A DNA stretch of 64,000 bases from Glycomyces lechevalierae (GCF_027622945.1 NZ_JAPZVQ010000004.1:217081-281080); one strand, 5' to 3'. Counted from the stretch's first letter, positions 43,808-54,198 are shown. Numbers and translations: made by a program. Notes: generated by a model not told the origin, from the letters alone.

Positions 43808-45493
43808 CTAGCCGTGCAGCTTGTCGTAAGCGGCGGTGTAGTGCTCGCGGGCGGCCTCGCCGCCGTTGTCGAGGAACGTCTGGACCATGTCCGGGATCGT
43901 CGACAGTTCGGCGCGGCCGTACGCGATGTCGTTCTGCTGGTCGTTGAGGACCTGGGCGGCGCTCTTGAAGTCCGCCGGGCCCTCGACGCGCATGCCTTCG
44001 AAGATGTTGACTTCGGCGAAGTCCTTCAAAGCGGCGTTGTACTCGAAGCGGGCCTGGACCATGTCGGGCGTGCCGGTGATGAACTGCTGCACGTGGCCCG
44101 AGATCGTCTTGTGGTTGACGGGGGCCTGGACGACCTTGGCGCCGGACGCGGTGTAGACCGGGACGCCGTCGGGGCCGTAGTTGAAGTCCGTGCCTTCGAC
44201 GCCGTAGTTGAGCAGCTCGTACTCGGTGGTGCCGAACGGGGCCGACGCGAAGTTGCAGAAGTCGAGGAACTCCTCGACCTGCTCCTTCGAGAGGTCCTTG
44301 CGGAGGAACGTCCAACTGTCCACGCTCTGGTTGACGTAGACCAGCGGCTCGCGGCCCTTGGCGGAGAGCGCGCCGAGCGGCGCGATGCTGCCCGTGAGGC
44401 CCTCGGCGGCGGCCTGGTCCACGAACCCCTGCCACCAGGAGATGCCGTCGAGCTGGAACAGGATCGTTCCGGCCTTGTGCAGGGCCTGGCCGTCGAGGGT
44501 GCCCGACGGGATGTCCGGGTGCACGAGCTTCTCGTCCCAGACGGTGCGGCGGAACTCGAGCCACTCGGTGTACTCGGGGCGCTCGCAGTTGTGGACGAGC
44601 TTGCCGTCGATGTACGCCCATCCGTCGGCCGACGCGAGGCCGAACCAGGACGGGGTGAGGTAGTCGAGGCCGCCGAAGGCCCAGCGCCCGCCGGCGTCGT
44701 CGGACCAGGCGCGGGCGACCTCGAGCAGTTCCTCCACGGTGGTCGGCATGGCGAGGCCGTCGGCCTCGAGCAGGTCGGTGCGGGCGAACACGGCGTTGCC
44801 GGGGCCGCCGGAGAACGAGCCGGGGATGCCGAAGACGCGGGCGGAGTCGGGGTCCTTGGGGTCGGTCGACCAGACCGACTGGCCCCAGGAGGCGGTCGGG
44901 AGACCCGCGAGGAGCGGCCAGCGCTCGGAGATGTCGCCCTTGACGATGTCGGTCAGGTCGTAGAAGGTGTTGACCACCGTCTCCTGGAAGTTCGGGTTCG
45001 AGCCGGTCATCCACGAGAAGAACATGATGCCGTCGCCGAACTCGTTGGCGTTGAGCCACTGCACGGAGGTCTCGGCGTAGGTCATGCCGTCGGCCTGGCG
45101 CAGGTTGACCTGGGTGCCGCCGCAGGCTTCGGTGATGGCCGCGAAGTACGGTTCGCTGGGCGAGGGCGCCTCGCCCCACATCGGGACGGTGATCTCGAAG
45201 GTCCCGCTGTTCGAGGGCACGTTCTCGATGGCGGGGACGGGCTCGGGGTAGGTGGTGAAACCTGAGGGGTGGTTCGGCGGCTCGCCGATGAGGTCGGGTT
45301 CGACCGGCAGCGGCCATTCCTTGTACTCGGGGAGGAAGTCGAAGCCGGAGGTCTCCTGGGAGCTGCCGGAACCGGTCTCGATGTCGCTGCACGCGGCGAT
45401 GACGGGAAGGCCCGCTGCACCGGCGATCCCGAGGCCCGCCGCCTTGAACAGGGAGCGGCGCCGGAAGATCGACCCGTCTGAGGGAGTAGCCAC
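43808..45493 (-). CDS. Oligosaccharide-binding lipoprotein (LplA type), Tat-like signal
   Basis: 561 residues from GTG; AAAGGA lies about seven bases upstream. The signal sequence has twin arginines in FRRRSLFKAAGLGIAG and a lipobox VIAACSD, so it is probably Tat-exported and lipid-anchored at the Cys. The mature protein has the large two-domain fold of the LplA-like family (about 540 residues), longer than monosaccharide binders, which suits xylo-oligosaccharides. Trp-rich stretches such as DGISWWQGFVD may line the cleft. It sits behind a ROK-type operator and next to the ROK gene, which supports a xylose-linked role. Confidence 0.9.
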   Translation of the reverse strand: MATPSDGSIFRRRSLFKAAGLGIAGAAGLPVIAACSDIETGSGSSQETSGFDFLPEYKEWPLPVEPDLIGEPPNHPSGFTTYPEPVPAIENVPSNSGTFEITVPMWGEAPSPSEPYFAAITEACGGTQVNLRQADGMTYAETSVQWLNANEFGDGIMFFSWMTGSNPNFQETVVNTFYDLTDIVKGDISERWPLLAGLPTASWGQSVWSTDPKDPDSARVFGIPGSFSGGPGNAVFARTDLLEADGLAMPTTVEELLEVARAWSDDAGGRWAFGGLDYLTPSWFGLASADGWAYIDGKLVHNCERPEYTEWLEFRRTVWDEKLVHPDIPSGTLDGQALHKAGTILFQLDGISWWQGFVDQAAAEGLTGSIAPLGALSAKGREPLVYVNQSVDSWTFLRKDLSKEQVEEFLDFCNFASAPFGTTEYELLNYGVEGTDFNYGPDGVPVYTASGAKVVQAPVNHKTISGHVQQFITGTPDMVQARFEYNAALKDFAEVNIFEGMRVEGPADFKSAAQVLNDQQNDIAYGRAELSTIPDMVQTFLDNGGEAAREHYTAAYDKLHG

Positions 45494-45549
45494 GATGCTG
45501 TCCTTTCGGTCGTACTGCACTGTGAGGGTCTTATGGGGGGTCTGGCCGA

Positions 45550-45579
45550 TAATTAGTTCGGCTATTCGATAAACTAAAG
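45550..45579. promoter_or_regulatory. ROK operator overlapping the importer promoter
   Basis: TTAGTTCGG-CTATTC-GATAAACTAA (45553-45577) with TTAGTT/AACTAA ends. On the minus strand a promoter TTTAGT (45573-45578), 17 bases, TAATTA (45550-45555) is fully covered by the dyad, so binding would block RNA polymerase. The site is nearly identical to that upstream of GH31 at 34908. The other 200 bases up to the ROK start hold no gene. Confidence 0.7.
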
Positions 45580-45788
45580 TAGCGCAGGGGTGACACCTGG
45601 CACAAGCCGGGGGTCAGGCGAAACGGACGCGGATTGATCACGATTCGGGAACGGCCCTTGTGGTGAATCGCTTCGCTGCGCAACCGTCAGGGACCGGCCG
45701 ACGACCCCTTGTCGCGATCCACGACAATTCCAGACGGGCGACTCACAAGCGTCGCCGAAGGGGTCCGGCACACGCACAGGAGGAACAC

Positions 45789-47033
45789 ATGGCGATGCGC
45801 ATAGCGTCGAAGTCGGCCGGGACCGTCGGCGAGGAGGCGCAGGGAAGGGCCAAGCGCGCCGACTTCACCGACGTGCGGGCCAACAACCTCGGCTTCGTGC
45901 TGCGCCAGGTCCGCGCCGAAGGGCGTTGCTCCCGTGCGGATCTCGCTGCGAAGACCGGGCTCAACAAGGCCACCGTCTCCTCACTCGTGGCCGAGCTCAT
46001 CGAGCGCCGCGTCCTGCGCGAGTCCGGTTCGGTCATCGGCAACATCGGCCGCCCCGCGGTCCTCCTCAGCGTCGACACCGGCTACTACGCCTCGCTCGGC
46101 GTCGAGGTCAATGTGGACTACATGACGCTCGTCGCCGTCGACCTCGCCGGCAACCGCCTCCTCTCGTGGCGCCGCGCCCACGACGGCGCCGGGTCGACCT
46201 CCGGCCGCTCCGTCTCCGCCCTCGCGGGCCTCGCCAAGCGCGCCGTCGACAAGATGGACGCCGAAGGCCGCCAGATCCTCGGCCTCGCCGTCGCCGTCCC
46301 GGGCATGATCGACAACGCCGGCGTCGTCCAGCGCGCCCCCATGCTCGGCTGGGAGGAGTTCGACCTCACCGGCCGCCTGCGCCAGGCCATGCGCGACCCC
46401 AAGTACGCCGTGACCGCCGACAACGACGCCAACCTCGGCGCCGTCGCCGAGCAGCGCTTCGGCTCCTGGGCCGGAGTGTCCAACATGATCTACCTGACCG
46501 GTGAGATCGGACTCGGCGCCGGCCTCATCGTCGACGGCGAACTGCGCCGCGGCGCAACGGGATTCGCCGGCGAGATCGGCAACCTCCTCATCGACGTGGA
46601 CGGCCGCGTCGGCCGCGTCGAGGACATGGCCGGCATCAGCGCCGTCCTCAAGGCACTGTCCGAATCGGACGACATCGCGGGCGCCGAAGTCGAGGCCGAG
46701 GTCGAGGACGTGGTCACCCGCGCCCGCGCCGAGGAGCCCCGCGTGCTCGAGGCCCTGGACCGCATCGGCCGCTCGCTCGGTGCGGGCATCGCGCTGGCCG
46801 TCGACCTGCTCAACCCCGAGGCCGTCGTCCTCGGCGGCCACTACCACGCGCTGAGCCCCTGGATCGGCCCGGCGGCCGAGCGCGAGCTCGCCGCGCGCAC
46901 GCACGCCTCGGGCGCGGGGGGCACCGAGATCGTCGTCTCGACCCTCGGCCACGAGGCGCCCGCTTTGGGAGCGGCCACGGGCATCCTGAACGACATCGAC
47001 GCAGGGAAGATGCCCACGCCCCTGGGTTCATAA
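45789..47033 (+). CDS. ROK-family transcriptional repressor (XylR-like)
   Basis: 414 residues from ATG; AGGAGG lies five bases upstream. A winged-helix domain (about 25-85, RADLAAKTGLNKATVSSLVAELIERRVL) precedes the ROK sugar-kinase-like domain. In other ROK proteins a zinc site reads G-H-x(n)-C-x-C-G-x-x-G-C-x-E. Here the matching stretch is GEIGNLLIDVDGRVGRVED, with every Cys replaced and the His after GEIG changed to Asn. It is divergent from the importer operon and lies next to one of the two matching operators, so it is the natural repressor of both operons, with xylose or an oligomer as inducer. Confidence 0.9.
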   Translation: MAMRIASKSAGTVGEEAQGRAKRADFTDVRANNLGFVLRQVRAEGRCSRADLAAKTGLNKATVSSLVAELIERRVLRESGSVIGNIGRPAVLLSVDTGYYASLGVEVNVDYMTLVAVDLAGNRLLSWRRAHDGAGSTSGRSVSALAGLAKRAVDKMDAEGRQILGLAVAVPGMIDNAGVVQRAPMLGWEEFDLTGRLRQAMRDPKYAVTADNDANLGAVAEQRFGSWAGVSNMIYLTGEIGLGAGLIVDGELRRGATGFAGEIGNLLIDVDGRVGRVEDMAGISAVLKALSESDDIAGAEVEAEVEDVVTRARAEEPRVLEALDRIGRSLGAGIALAVDLLNPEAVVLGGHYHALSPWIGPAAERELAARTHASGAGGTEIVVSTLGHEAPALGAATGILNDIDAGKMPTPLGS

Positions 47034-47164
47034 GTGCAGTGCTCATGACCGCTGAGCTCACAGCCTCTGTTTCACGATTGTTACCGCGTCTGTTCCCGCA
47101 GGTCAAAGGCTTGCGGAACGGTCGAAACCCGTCAATTGCGTACGTTGTCGCCCTCCACCTGCCT

Positions 47165-47194
47165 TGACTTGCGTCACTGCCACGGTGTAGAAAT
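47165..47194 (+). promoter_or_regulatory. Promoter of the GH3-lacI operon
   Basis: TTGACT, 18 bases, TAGAAA. The predicted start point near 47202 is just upstream of the first palindrome at 47209. Confidence 0.55.
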
Positions 47195-47208
47195 CTTGCA
47201 TCCTCAAT

Positions 47209-47222
47209 CGAAGCGCTTCGAC
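47209..47222. promoter_or_regulatory. LacI-type operator 1
   Basis: TCGAAGCGCTTCGA, a perfect 14-bp palindrome with the central CG step usual for LacI/GalR repressors. It overlaps the predicted transcription start of the GH3 operon. Confidence 0.72.
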
Positions 47223-47267
47223 AAGACAATTTCCAGTTTCCGATCACGGACGTAATGCCCTGATCAT

Positions 47268-47281
47268 CGAAGCGCTTCGAC
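47268..47281. promoter_or_regulatory. LacI-type operator 2
   Basis: A second identical 14-bp palindrome, 59 bp downstream of the first and 44 bases before the GH3 ATG. Two sites at this spacing could allow looping or a roadblock. Confidence 0.72.
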
Positions 47282-47324
47282 GGACCCTCACACGACAGCG
47301 ACGTCCAAGCAAGGAAGTCCACCC

Positions 47325-50168
47325 ATGAGCGACATCGAACCGCGTCCCGCCTTCCGCGACCCGAACGTGCCCCGCGCCGAGCGCGTCGCCGATCTCCTCT
47401 CCCGGCTCACCCTCGACGAGAAGATCGGCCTCCTGCACCAGTACCACCGTCCGGTCGAGCGACTCGGCATGGGCCCCTTCAAGACCGGCACCGAGGCCCT
47501 GCATGGCCTCGCGTGGCTCGGCGAGGCCACGGTCTTCCCGCAGGTGGTCGCTCTGGGCGCGACCTGGAACCCCGAGCTCGTGGAGCAGGTGGGCGCGGCC
47601 GTCGCCGACGAGGTGCTGGCCTTCAACCACAACGACCCGGTCAAGGTCGGGCGCAACGTCTGGGCCCCCACCGTCAACCCGCTGCGCGACCCCCGCTGGG
47701 GCCGCAACGAGGAGGGCTACTCCGAGGACGCCGGCATGACCGGCCTCATGGGCGCCGCCTACGCGCGGGGCCTTAAGGGCGACAACGGCTCCGTGTGGAA
47801 GACCGCGCCCACTGTCAAGCACTTCCTGGCGTACGGCAATGAGGCCGACCGCTGCATCACCTCTTCCAACATGCCGCCGCGCGTCCTCCGCGAATACGAG
47901 TTCGCCGCCCACCGCCCGGCACTGGCGAGCGGCGACGCGGTCGCGGTCATGCTCTCGTACAACCTCGTCAACGGCCGCCCCGCGCACGTGACGCCCCTGG
48001 TCAACGACGAGCTGCGCACCTGGACCGACGACGAGGTCTACATCGTCTCGGACGCCTACGCGCCCAACAACCTCGCGATCCTCCAGGGCTACTTCGAGGA
48101 CCTCCCGACCGCCTACGCGGCCGCTGTGAAGGCCGGCCTCGACTCCTTCACCCAGGACGACGAGAACTCCCGCGACGTGCTGGTCCACGTCGAGACCGCC
48201 CTCGAGCGCGGCCTCCTCGACGAGGACGACATCGACACCGCTGTGCGCCGCAACCTCCACGTGCGCTTCGGTCTCGGCGAGTTCGACCCCGAAGACCCGT
48301 ACGCGCACATCGGCGACGAGGTCGTCAACTCGCCCGAGCACCAGGCGCTCGCCCGCGAGGCCGCGACGCAGTCGATCACGCTCCTCAAGAACGACGGCAT
48401 CCTGCCGCTCAGCGCTTCCGGCAAGAACGCCCCCAAGAAGATCGCCGTCATCGGCCCGCTCGCGGACACGCAGATGCAGGACTGGTACTCCGGCACCCTC
48501 CCGTACGCCGTCACCGCCCGCCAGGCCCTCGGCGAGCGCGCCGAGGTCGTCTACAGCGAGGCCGTCGACCGGATCCGCCTGCGCCACAAGACCGGCTACG
48601 TGACCGCGGTCGAGGACGGCAAGGCCCTCGAGATCACCGACGCCACCGGCGCGGCCGCCCAGTTCGACCTGTTCGACTGGGGCGGCTGGTCCTACACCGC
48701 CCGCAACGTCGTCACCGGGAAGTACGTGGACGGCCGCCTCGACGGCACCGTGGGCGCCGACTCGGTCGGCCCGCACGAGTTCGACGTGCACGAGACTTTC
48801 CGGATCGTGGAGATCGAAGGCGGCAAGGTCGCGATCCAGCAGATCCACGTCCTCGAAGGGGCCGAATCCGCCCGTTGGTTCGCCATCGCGGACGGCCGCC
48901 TCGTCATGAGCGACGACCGGACCGAAGCCGCCGAGTTCGACTTCGAGTTCGTCGCCAAGGGCGCCGAGCGGGCCGCCGAGCTCGCCCGCGACGCCGACGT
49001 CGTGATCGCCGTCCTCGGCGACCACCCGCTCGTCAACGGCCGCGAGACCGAGGACCGCACCGATCTGCGCCTCCCCGCCGCGCAGGAATGGCTCCTGCGA
49101 GATCTCCACGCGGCCAACCCGAATACGATCCTCGTCATGTCCTCCTCCTACCCCTTCGCCGCGAACTGGGCCGCCAAGCACCTCCCGGCCGTGGTGTGGT
49201 CGGGCCACGGCGGCCAGGAATGGGGCAACGCGCTCGCGGACGTCCTCTACGGCGACCGCGACCCCGAGGGCCGCCTCCCGCAGACCTGGTACACGGACGC
49301 CGCCGAGCTCCCCGCGATGCTCGACTACGACATCGTGGCCTCCGACGCGACCTACCTCTACTACCTCGGCCAGCCGCTCTACCCGTTCGGCCACGGCCTG
49401 TCCTATGCGGAGTTCAAGTACGCGAACCTGCAGGCCGACAAGGAGCACGCCGGGCCGGGCGACGAGTTCACCGTCACCGTCGACGTCACCAACGCCAGTG
49501 ACCGCGAGGGCGTCGAGGTCGTGCAGCTCTACACCCACCAGTGCGGTTCGCGCGTGAAGCAGCCGCTGCGCCAGCTCCGCCGCTTCGCGAAGGTCCGCCT
49601 CGCCGCCGGCGAGACCCGCACCGTGACCTTCACCGTGCCCGTGGACGAACTCGCCCACTGGGACAACGTGACCGGCCGGATGATCATCGAGAAGTCCCGC
49701 CAGCGCCTCATGGTCGGCCGCTCCGCCACTGACATCGTCCTCTCCGCCTCGGTGCGCGTCGACGGCACCACGGTCGGTCCCCGCGACCTCTCCAAGCCCT
49801 TGGCCGCCACCGCGAACGACCTCTACGAGGGCGTCCTGTGGCGCGACGAGAACCGCACCAGCGGCGACGTGATCGCCGCCGAGGAGGCGGGCGGCTGGAT
49901 CATGCTGGGCGACTGCGACTTCGCGGACGGGTACGCCACCGTCACCGCCCGCGTGGCCGGCCAGGCCGCGCAACTGCAACTGCGCGTGGACGACCCGCTC
50001 GACGGCGACGTGCTCGCCAAGATCGACACCCCGGCCACCGACGGCGTGTACGACTACACGGACGTCACGGTCGAGGTCAGCCGCATCGAAGGCGTCAAGG
50101 ACCTGTACGTGGCCTTCGAGTCCGGGCCCGTGCGCCTGGCCTCCCTGACCTTCGCCAAGGAGTCGTAG
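47325..50168 (+). CDS. GH3 glycoside hydrolase, likely beta-xylosidase or glucosidase, with inserted and C-terminal modules
   Basis: 947 residues, ATG with AAGGAAG upstream, no signal peptide, so cytoplasmic. The catalytic barrel is about 25-330 with the nucleophile Asp243 in VYIVSDAYAPNN. The second domain begins about 355 (ITLLKNDGILPLS). A segment of about 425-545 (KALEITDATG, TARNVVTGKYVDGRLDG, HETFRIVEIEGGKVAIQQI) resembles an inserted beta-trefoil rather than PA14. A fibronectin III-like domain (about 700-800) and a beta-sandwich end (DLYVAFESGPVRLASLTF) recalling CBM6 follow. Controlled by two LacI operators; it precedes its own repressor gene. Substrate is inferred from the neighbourhood. 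Confidence 0.88.
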   Translation: MSDIEPRPAFRDPNVPRAERVADLLSRLTLDEKIGLLHQYHRPVERLGMGPFKTGTEALHGLAWLGEATVFPQVVALGATWNPELVEQVGAAVADEVLAFNHNDPVKVGRNVWAPTVNPLRDPRWGRNEEGYSEDAGMTGLMGAAYARGLKGDNGSVWKTAPTVKHFLAYGNEADRCITSSNMPPRVLREYEFAAHRPALASGDAVAVMLSYNLVNGRPAHVTPLVNDELRTWTDDEVYIVSDAYAPNNLAILQGYFEDLPTAYAAAVKAGLDSFTQDDENSRDVLVHVETALERGLLDEDDIDTAVRRNLHVRFGLGEFDPEDPYAHIGDEVVNSPEHQALAREAATQSITLLKNDGILPLSASGKNAPKKIAVIGPLADTQMQDWYSGTLPYAVTARQALGERAEVVYSEAVDRIRLRHKTGYVTAVEDGKALEITDATGAAAQFDLFDWGGWSYTARNVVTGKYVDGRLDGTVGADSVGPHEFDVHETFRIVEIEGGKVAIQQIHVLEGAESARWFAIADGRLVMSDDRTEAAEFDFEFVAKGAERAAELARDADVVIAVLGDHPLVNGRETEDRTDLRLPAAQEWLLRDLHAANPNTILVMSSSYPFAANWAAKHLPAVVWSGHGGQEWGNALADVLYGDRDPEGRLPQTWYTDAAELPAMLDYDIVASDATYLYYLGQPLYPFGHGLSYAEFKYANLQADKEHAGPGDEFTVTVDVTNASDREGVEVVQLYTHQCGSRVKQPLRQLRRFAKVRLAAGETRTVTFTVPVDELAHWDNVTGRMIIEKSRQRLMVGRSATDIVLSASVRVDGTTVGPRDLSKPLAATANDLYEGVLWRDENRTSGDVIAAEEAGGWIMLGDCDFADGYATVTARVAGQAAQLQLRVDDPLDGDVLAKIDTPATDGVYDYTDVTVEVSRIEGVKDLYVAFESGPVRLASLTFAKES

Positions 50169-51154
50169 TGGCCGGTCGAGGCGTCACGATCGCCGATGTA
50201 GCGGCCCGCGCCGGCGTCGCCGCCAGCACCGTCTCGTATGTGCTGAGCGGGAAGCGGTCGATCTCCCCGGAGACGGCCGACCGCGTCATGGCGGCCGTGG
50301 CCGACCTCGGCTACCACCCGCACGCCGGGGCGCGCGCGCTCGCCTCCCGGCGGGCGGGGGTCGTCGCGATGATGCTCCCGCTGCGCGACGGCATGCACCT
50401 GCCGGTGCTCATGCAGTTCGCCTCGGGCGCGGTCACCGAGGCCCGCCGCCACGACCAGGACGTGCTGCTCATGACCGCGGACGAAGGCCCGGCCGGTCTC
50501 GCCCGGGTCGCCGCCTCGGCCATAGTGGACGGACTCATCCTCATGGACGTGGAGGTCCGCGACCCGCGCGTGGAGGCCTTGCGCCGCTTGGGACTCCCGA
50601 GCGTCCTCATCGGCTTCCCGGCGGACGCCGAAGGCCTCACCTGCGTCGACCTCGACTTCGAGGCGGCCGGGCGGGTGTGCGCGCAGTACCTCGTGGAGCG
50701 CGGGTGCGGCGACATCGCCCTGCTCGGCGCCTCCGAGGCGGTCTACGCGCGCCGCACCGGCTTCGCCGAGCGCGTGCGCGAGGGCTTCCTGAGCCGCAAC
50801 GCCGCGCGCGCCGAGGTCTGGCCGTGCCCGGACGACGCGGCCTCCGTGCAGCGCACCGTGAAGGAGCTCCTGACCTCCAAACCGGAGCTCACCGGCCTCG
50901 CCGTCCACAACGAGCCGGCCGTCGGGCACGTCATGCACGCGCTTGCGGACGCGGGCCGGCGCGTGGGGGAGGACTTCCACGTGGTCGTCATCGGCCCCGA
51001 CGAGGTCGCCGAGCGCACCCACCCGCAGCTCCCGTCGGTGCTCGTCCCGGCTGAGACCCTCGCCGAGACCGCCGTGCGCCACCTGATGCGCAAGCTCGAC
51101 GGCATCGACGTCCCGGACTCGACGCTCATCGAACCGCAGCTGACGCTGCGCTGA
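50168..51154 (+). CDS. LacI-family transcriptional repressor
   Basis: 328 residues from GTG overlapping the last base of the GH3 stop. N-terminal HTH VTIADVAARAGVAASTVSYVLSGKRSISPETADRVMAAVADLGY and hinge HPHAGARALASRR are textbook. The ligand domain is a periplasmic-binding-protein fold, ending VRHLMRKLDGIDVPDSTLIEPQLTLR. It almost certainly binds the two TCGAAGCGCTTCGA palindromes before the operon and so represses itself and GH3. The effector is probably a GH3 substrate or product. Confidence 0.93.
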   Translation: MAGRGVTIADVAARAGVAASTVSYVLSGKRSISPETADRVMAAVADLGYHPHAGARALASRRAGVVAMMLPLRDGMHLPVLMQFASGAVTEARRHDQDVLLMTADEGPAGLARVAASAIVDGLILMDVEVRDPRVEALRRLGLPSVLIGFPADAEGLTCVDLDFEAAGRVCAQYLVERGCGDIALLGASEAVYARRTGFAERVREGFLSRNAARAEVWPCPDDAASVQRTVKELLTSKPELTGLAVHNEPAVGHVMHALADAGRRVGEDFHVVVIGPDEVAERTHPQLPSVLVPAETLAETAVRHLMRKLDGIDVPDSTLIEPQLTLR

Positions 51155-51167
51155 CGCATACGCAGAA

Positions 51168-51204
51168 CGGCGGCCCCAAGGGAGATGAAACCCTGGGGCC
51201 GCCG
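51168..51204 (+). terminator. Terminator after the GH3-lacI operon
   Basis: Stem CGGCGGCCCC with one bulge plus GGG, pairing with CCC and GGGGCCGCCG (51168-51204), followed by the T-rich CTTTCTATTCTCTT. One of the few with a T-rich tail. Confidence 0.8.
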
Positions 51205-51245
51205 CTTTCTATTCTCTTATAAGGAGAGAGAAAGGTCTGTTCGCG

Positions 51246-52103
51246 CTAGCCGACGTCCACGCCCTGGTCTTGGAGCCAGGCGAGGGAGTCGACCTTCTCG
51301 TCGTCGATCAGCACCTCGAAGTGCAGGTGCGGACCGGTCACGTTGCCGGTGGAGCCGGTGAGGATGATCGTGTCGCCCTTCGACACCTCGTCACCCACCT
51401 CGACGAGCACTTCGGAGGCGTGCGCGTAGCGCGTCTGCACGCCGTCGCCGTGGTCGACGTAGACCACGTTCCCGTAGCCGCCCTCCTCGTAGCCGACATA
51501 GGTCACGGTGCCGTCGCCGACGACCGAGATCGGGTCGCCCTCGAAGCTGCCGAAGTCGGTGCCGCCGTGCAGGCGGCCGTCGCGCATCCCGAAGAACGAG
51601 GTGATCGGGGCGTCCGTGGGAGCCATCCACGGGTTCGCCGCCTCGGCGGCCTCGGCCGCGGCGCGCTCCGCCTCCTCAGCCGCCTGCTTGGCGGCCTCCT
51701 CGGCGGCGGCCTGCTTGGCGGCCTCCTCAGCGGCCTCCTTCGCGGCCTGCTCGTCGGCGACGCGCTTCGCCTCGGCGGCGGCGGCCGCCTCGGCCTGGTC
51801 GCGCGCGGCCTTCTCGGCGGCCCACTCGGTCTCCATCCCGGCCAGGACGGTGTCGACCTGCCACTCGGACTGGACGACCGTGTCGTTCTGCTGGTCCTGC
51901 GCCTCGGCGGCCTGCGCCGCGGCGTTGTGCCCGGAGAGGGCGGCGAGTCCGGAGCCCACGATGATCGCGGCGGCGAGCCCGCCGTTCACGAAGCGCCAAC
52001 TGTGACGTTCGCGACGGATGCGGCGGCTCCGGATCACGGCCTTGAGCCGGCGGCTGGTCATTTCTCTGCCAGCGGATTCGCTGGTGTCGTCATGTTTGCC
52101 CAT
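51246..52103 (-). CDS. M23 family zinc peptidase, membrane-anchored
   Basis: 285 residues from ATG. A basic cytoplasmic start and one helix (about 45-65) serve as signal or anchor. A very Ala/Glu-rich coiled coil (about 85-165, repeated KQAAAEEAAKQAAEEAE) leads to the LytM/M23 domain. Zinc ligands are in GRLHGGTDFG (His and Asp) and GPHLHFEV (H-x-H). M23 enzymes cut peptidoglycan cross-bridges or act as activators in cell separation. Start choice is uncertain: ATG 52063 (MTSRRLK) also fits and no Shine-Dalgarno is clear. Confidence 0.88.
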   Translation of the reverse strand: MGKHDDTSESAGREMTSRRLKAVIRSRRIRRERHSWRFVNGGLAAAIIVGSGLAALSGHNAAAQAAEAQDQQNDTVVQSEWQVDTVLAGMETEWAAEKAARDQAEAAAAAEAKRVADEQAAKEAAEEAAKQAAAEEAAKQAAEEAERAAAEAAEAANPWMAPTDAPITSFFGMRDGRLHGGTDFGSFEGDPISVVGDGTVTYVGYEEGGYGNVVYVDHGDGVQTRYAHASEVLVEVGDEVSKGDTIILTGSTGNVTGPHLHFEVLIDDEKVDSLAWLQDQGVDVG

Positions 52104-52408
52104 AGCGCGGGGAAACGTAACAGACCCGAATTGGACAACAAGCCCACGACCAGGTGATACAACGCTGAAACTGGTCCTCTTGCGGCAGAGGTCGGCACCC
52201 CGGGGCGGCCGCGCCTCCACCGAACGGAGGAGCTCGACCACGGAGTGTGAACGTGCGGCTCCTCATGGTGGCACCGGTTATATCGACATGACCGTGACGT
52301 ACGACGCCGCCTAAACTTGGAAAGTCTGCGGCAAGACGCTCATACGGTCTTGCCCGCCATCGCCCGGTCGCCGTCCATTCGGCCGCCATCGCCTGAAGGA
52401 GTCCCCAC
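52104..52408. promoter_or_regulatory. 305-base divergent region, M23 peptidase and ABC-F
   Basis: For the plus strand, ATGACC (52289-52294), 18 bases, TAAACT (52313-52318) is a plausible promoter. It is followed by a hairpin GGCAAGAC/GTCTTGCC (52331-52338 with 52348-52355) in the leader of the ABC-F gene. ABC-F genes are often controlled by leader attenuation, so this hairpin is worth noting. Upstream of the M23 gene I see no riboswitch or clear promoter. Confidence 0.4.
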
Positions 52409-54028
<1,620 letters not shown>

Positions 54029-54080
54029 CCGCGCCGCGCTGGCGACCGGCGGCGGCTGCACGGCCGCACTTTCGGGTGAC

Positions 54081-54101
54081 ACGGGGCCGCGAGGCCCCCG
54101 T
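54081..54101 (+). terminator. Terminator after ABC-F gene
   Basis: ACGGGGCC, loop GCGA, GGCCCCCGT with one bulge (54081-54101), then TTCGTC. Confidence 0.6.
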
Positions 54102-54198
54102 TTCGTCGTACCCGGCCGGGACGCTGGGCCTACAGTCGCTTCCCCTCAAGTGGTGGGTGGGGGCTGTGGACGGCAGATGATGCAACCCGAAGCCGCGC

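Noticed and set aside
47209..47281. Palindromes before GH3 as CRISPR or attachment-site repeats
   Set aside because: Only two copies, symmetric, with a central CG and next to a lacI gene; they are operators.
52104..52320. Possible c-di-AMP (ydaO) riboswitch before the M23 peptidase
   Set aside because: The minus strand has TGCCGACCTCTGCCGC, vaguely like one ydaO block, but the GGGGTGAATC block and closing stem are absent. It cannot be supported.
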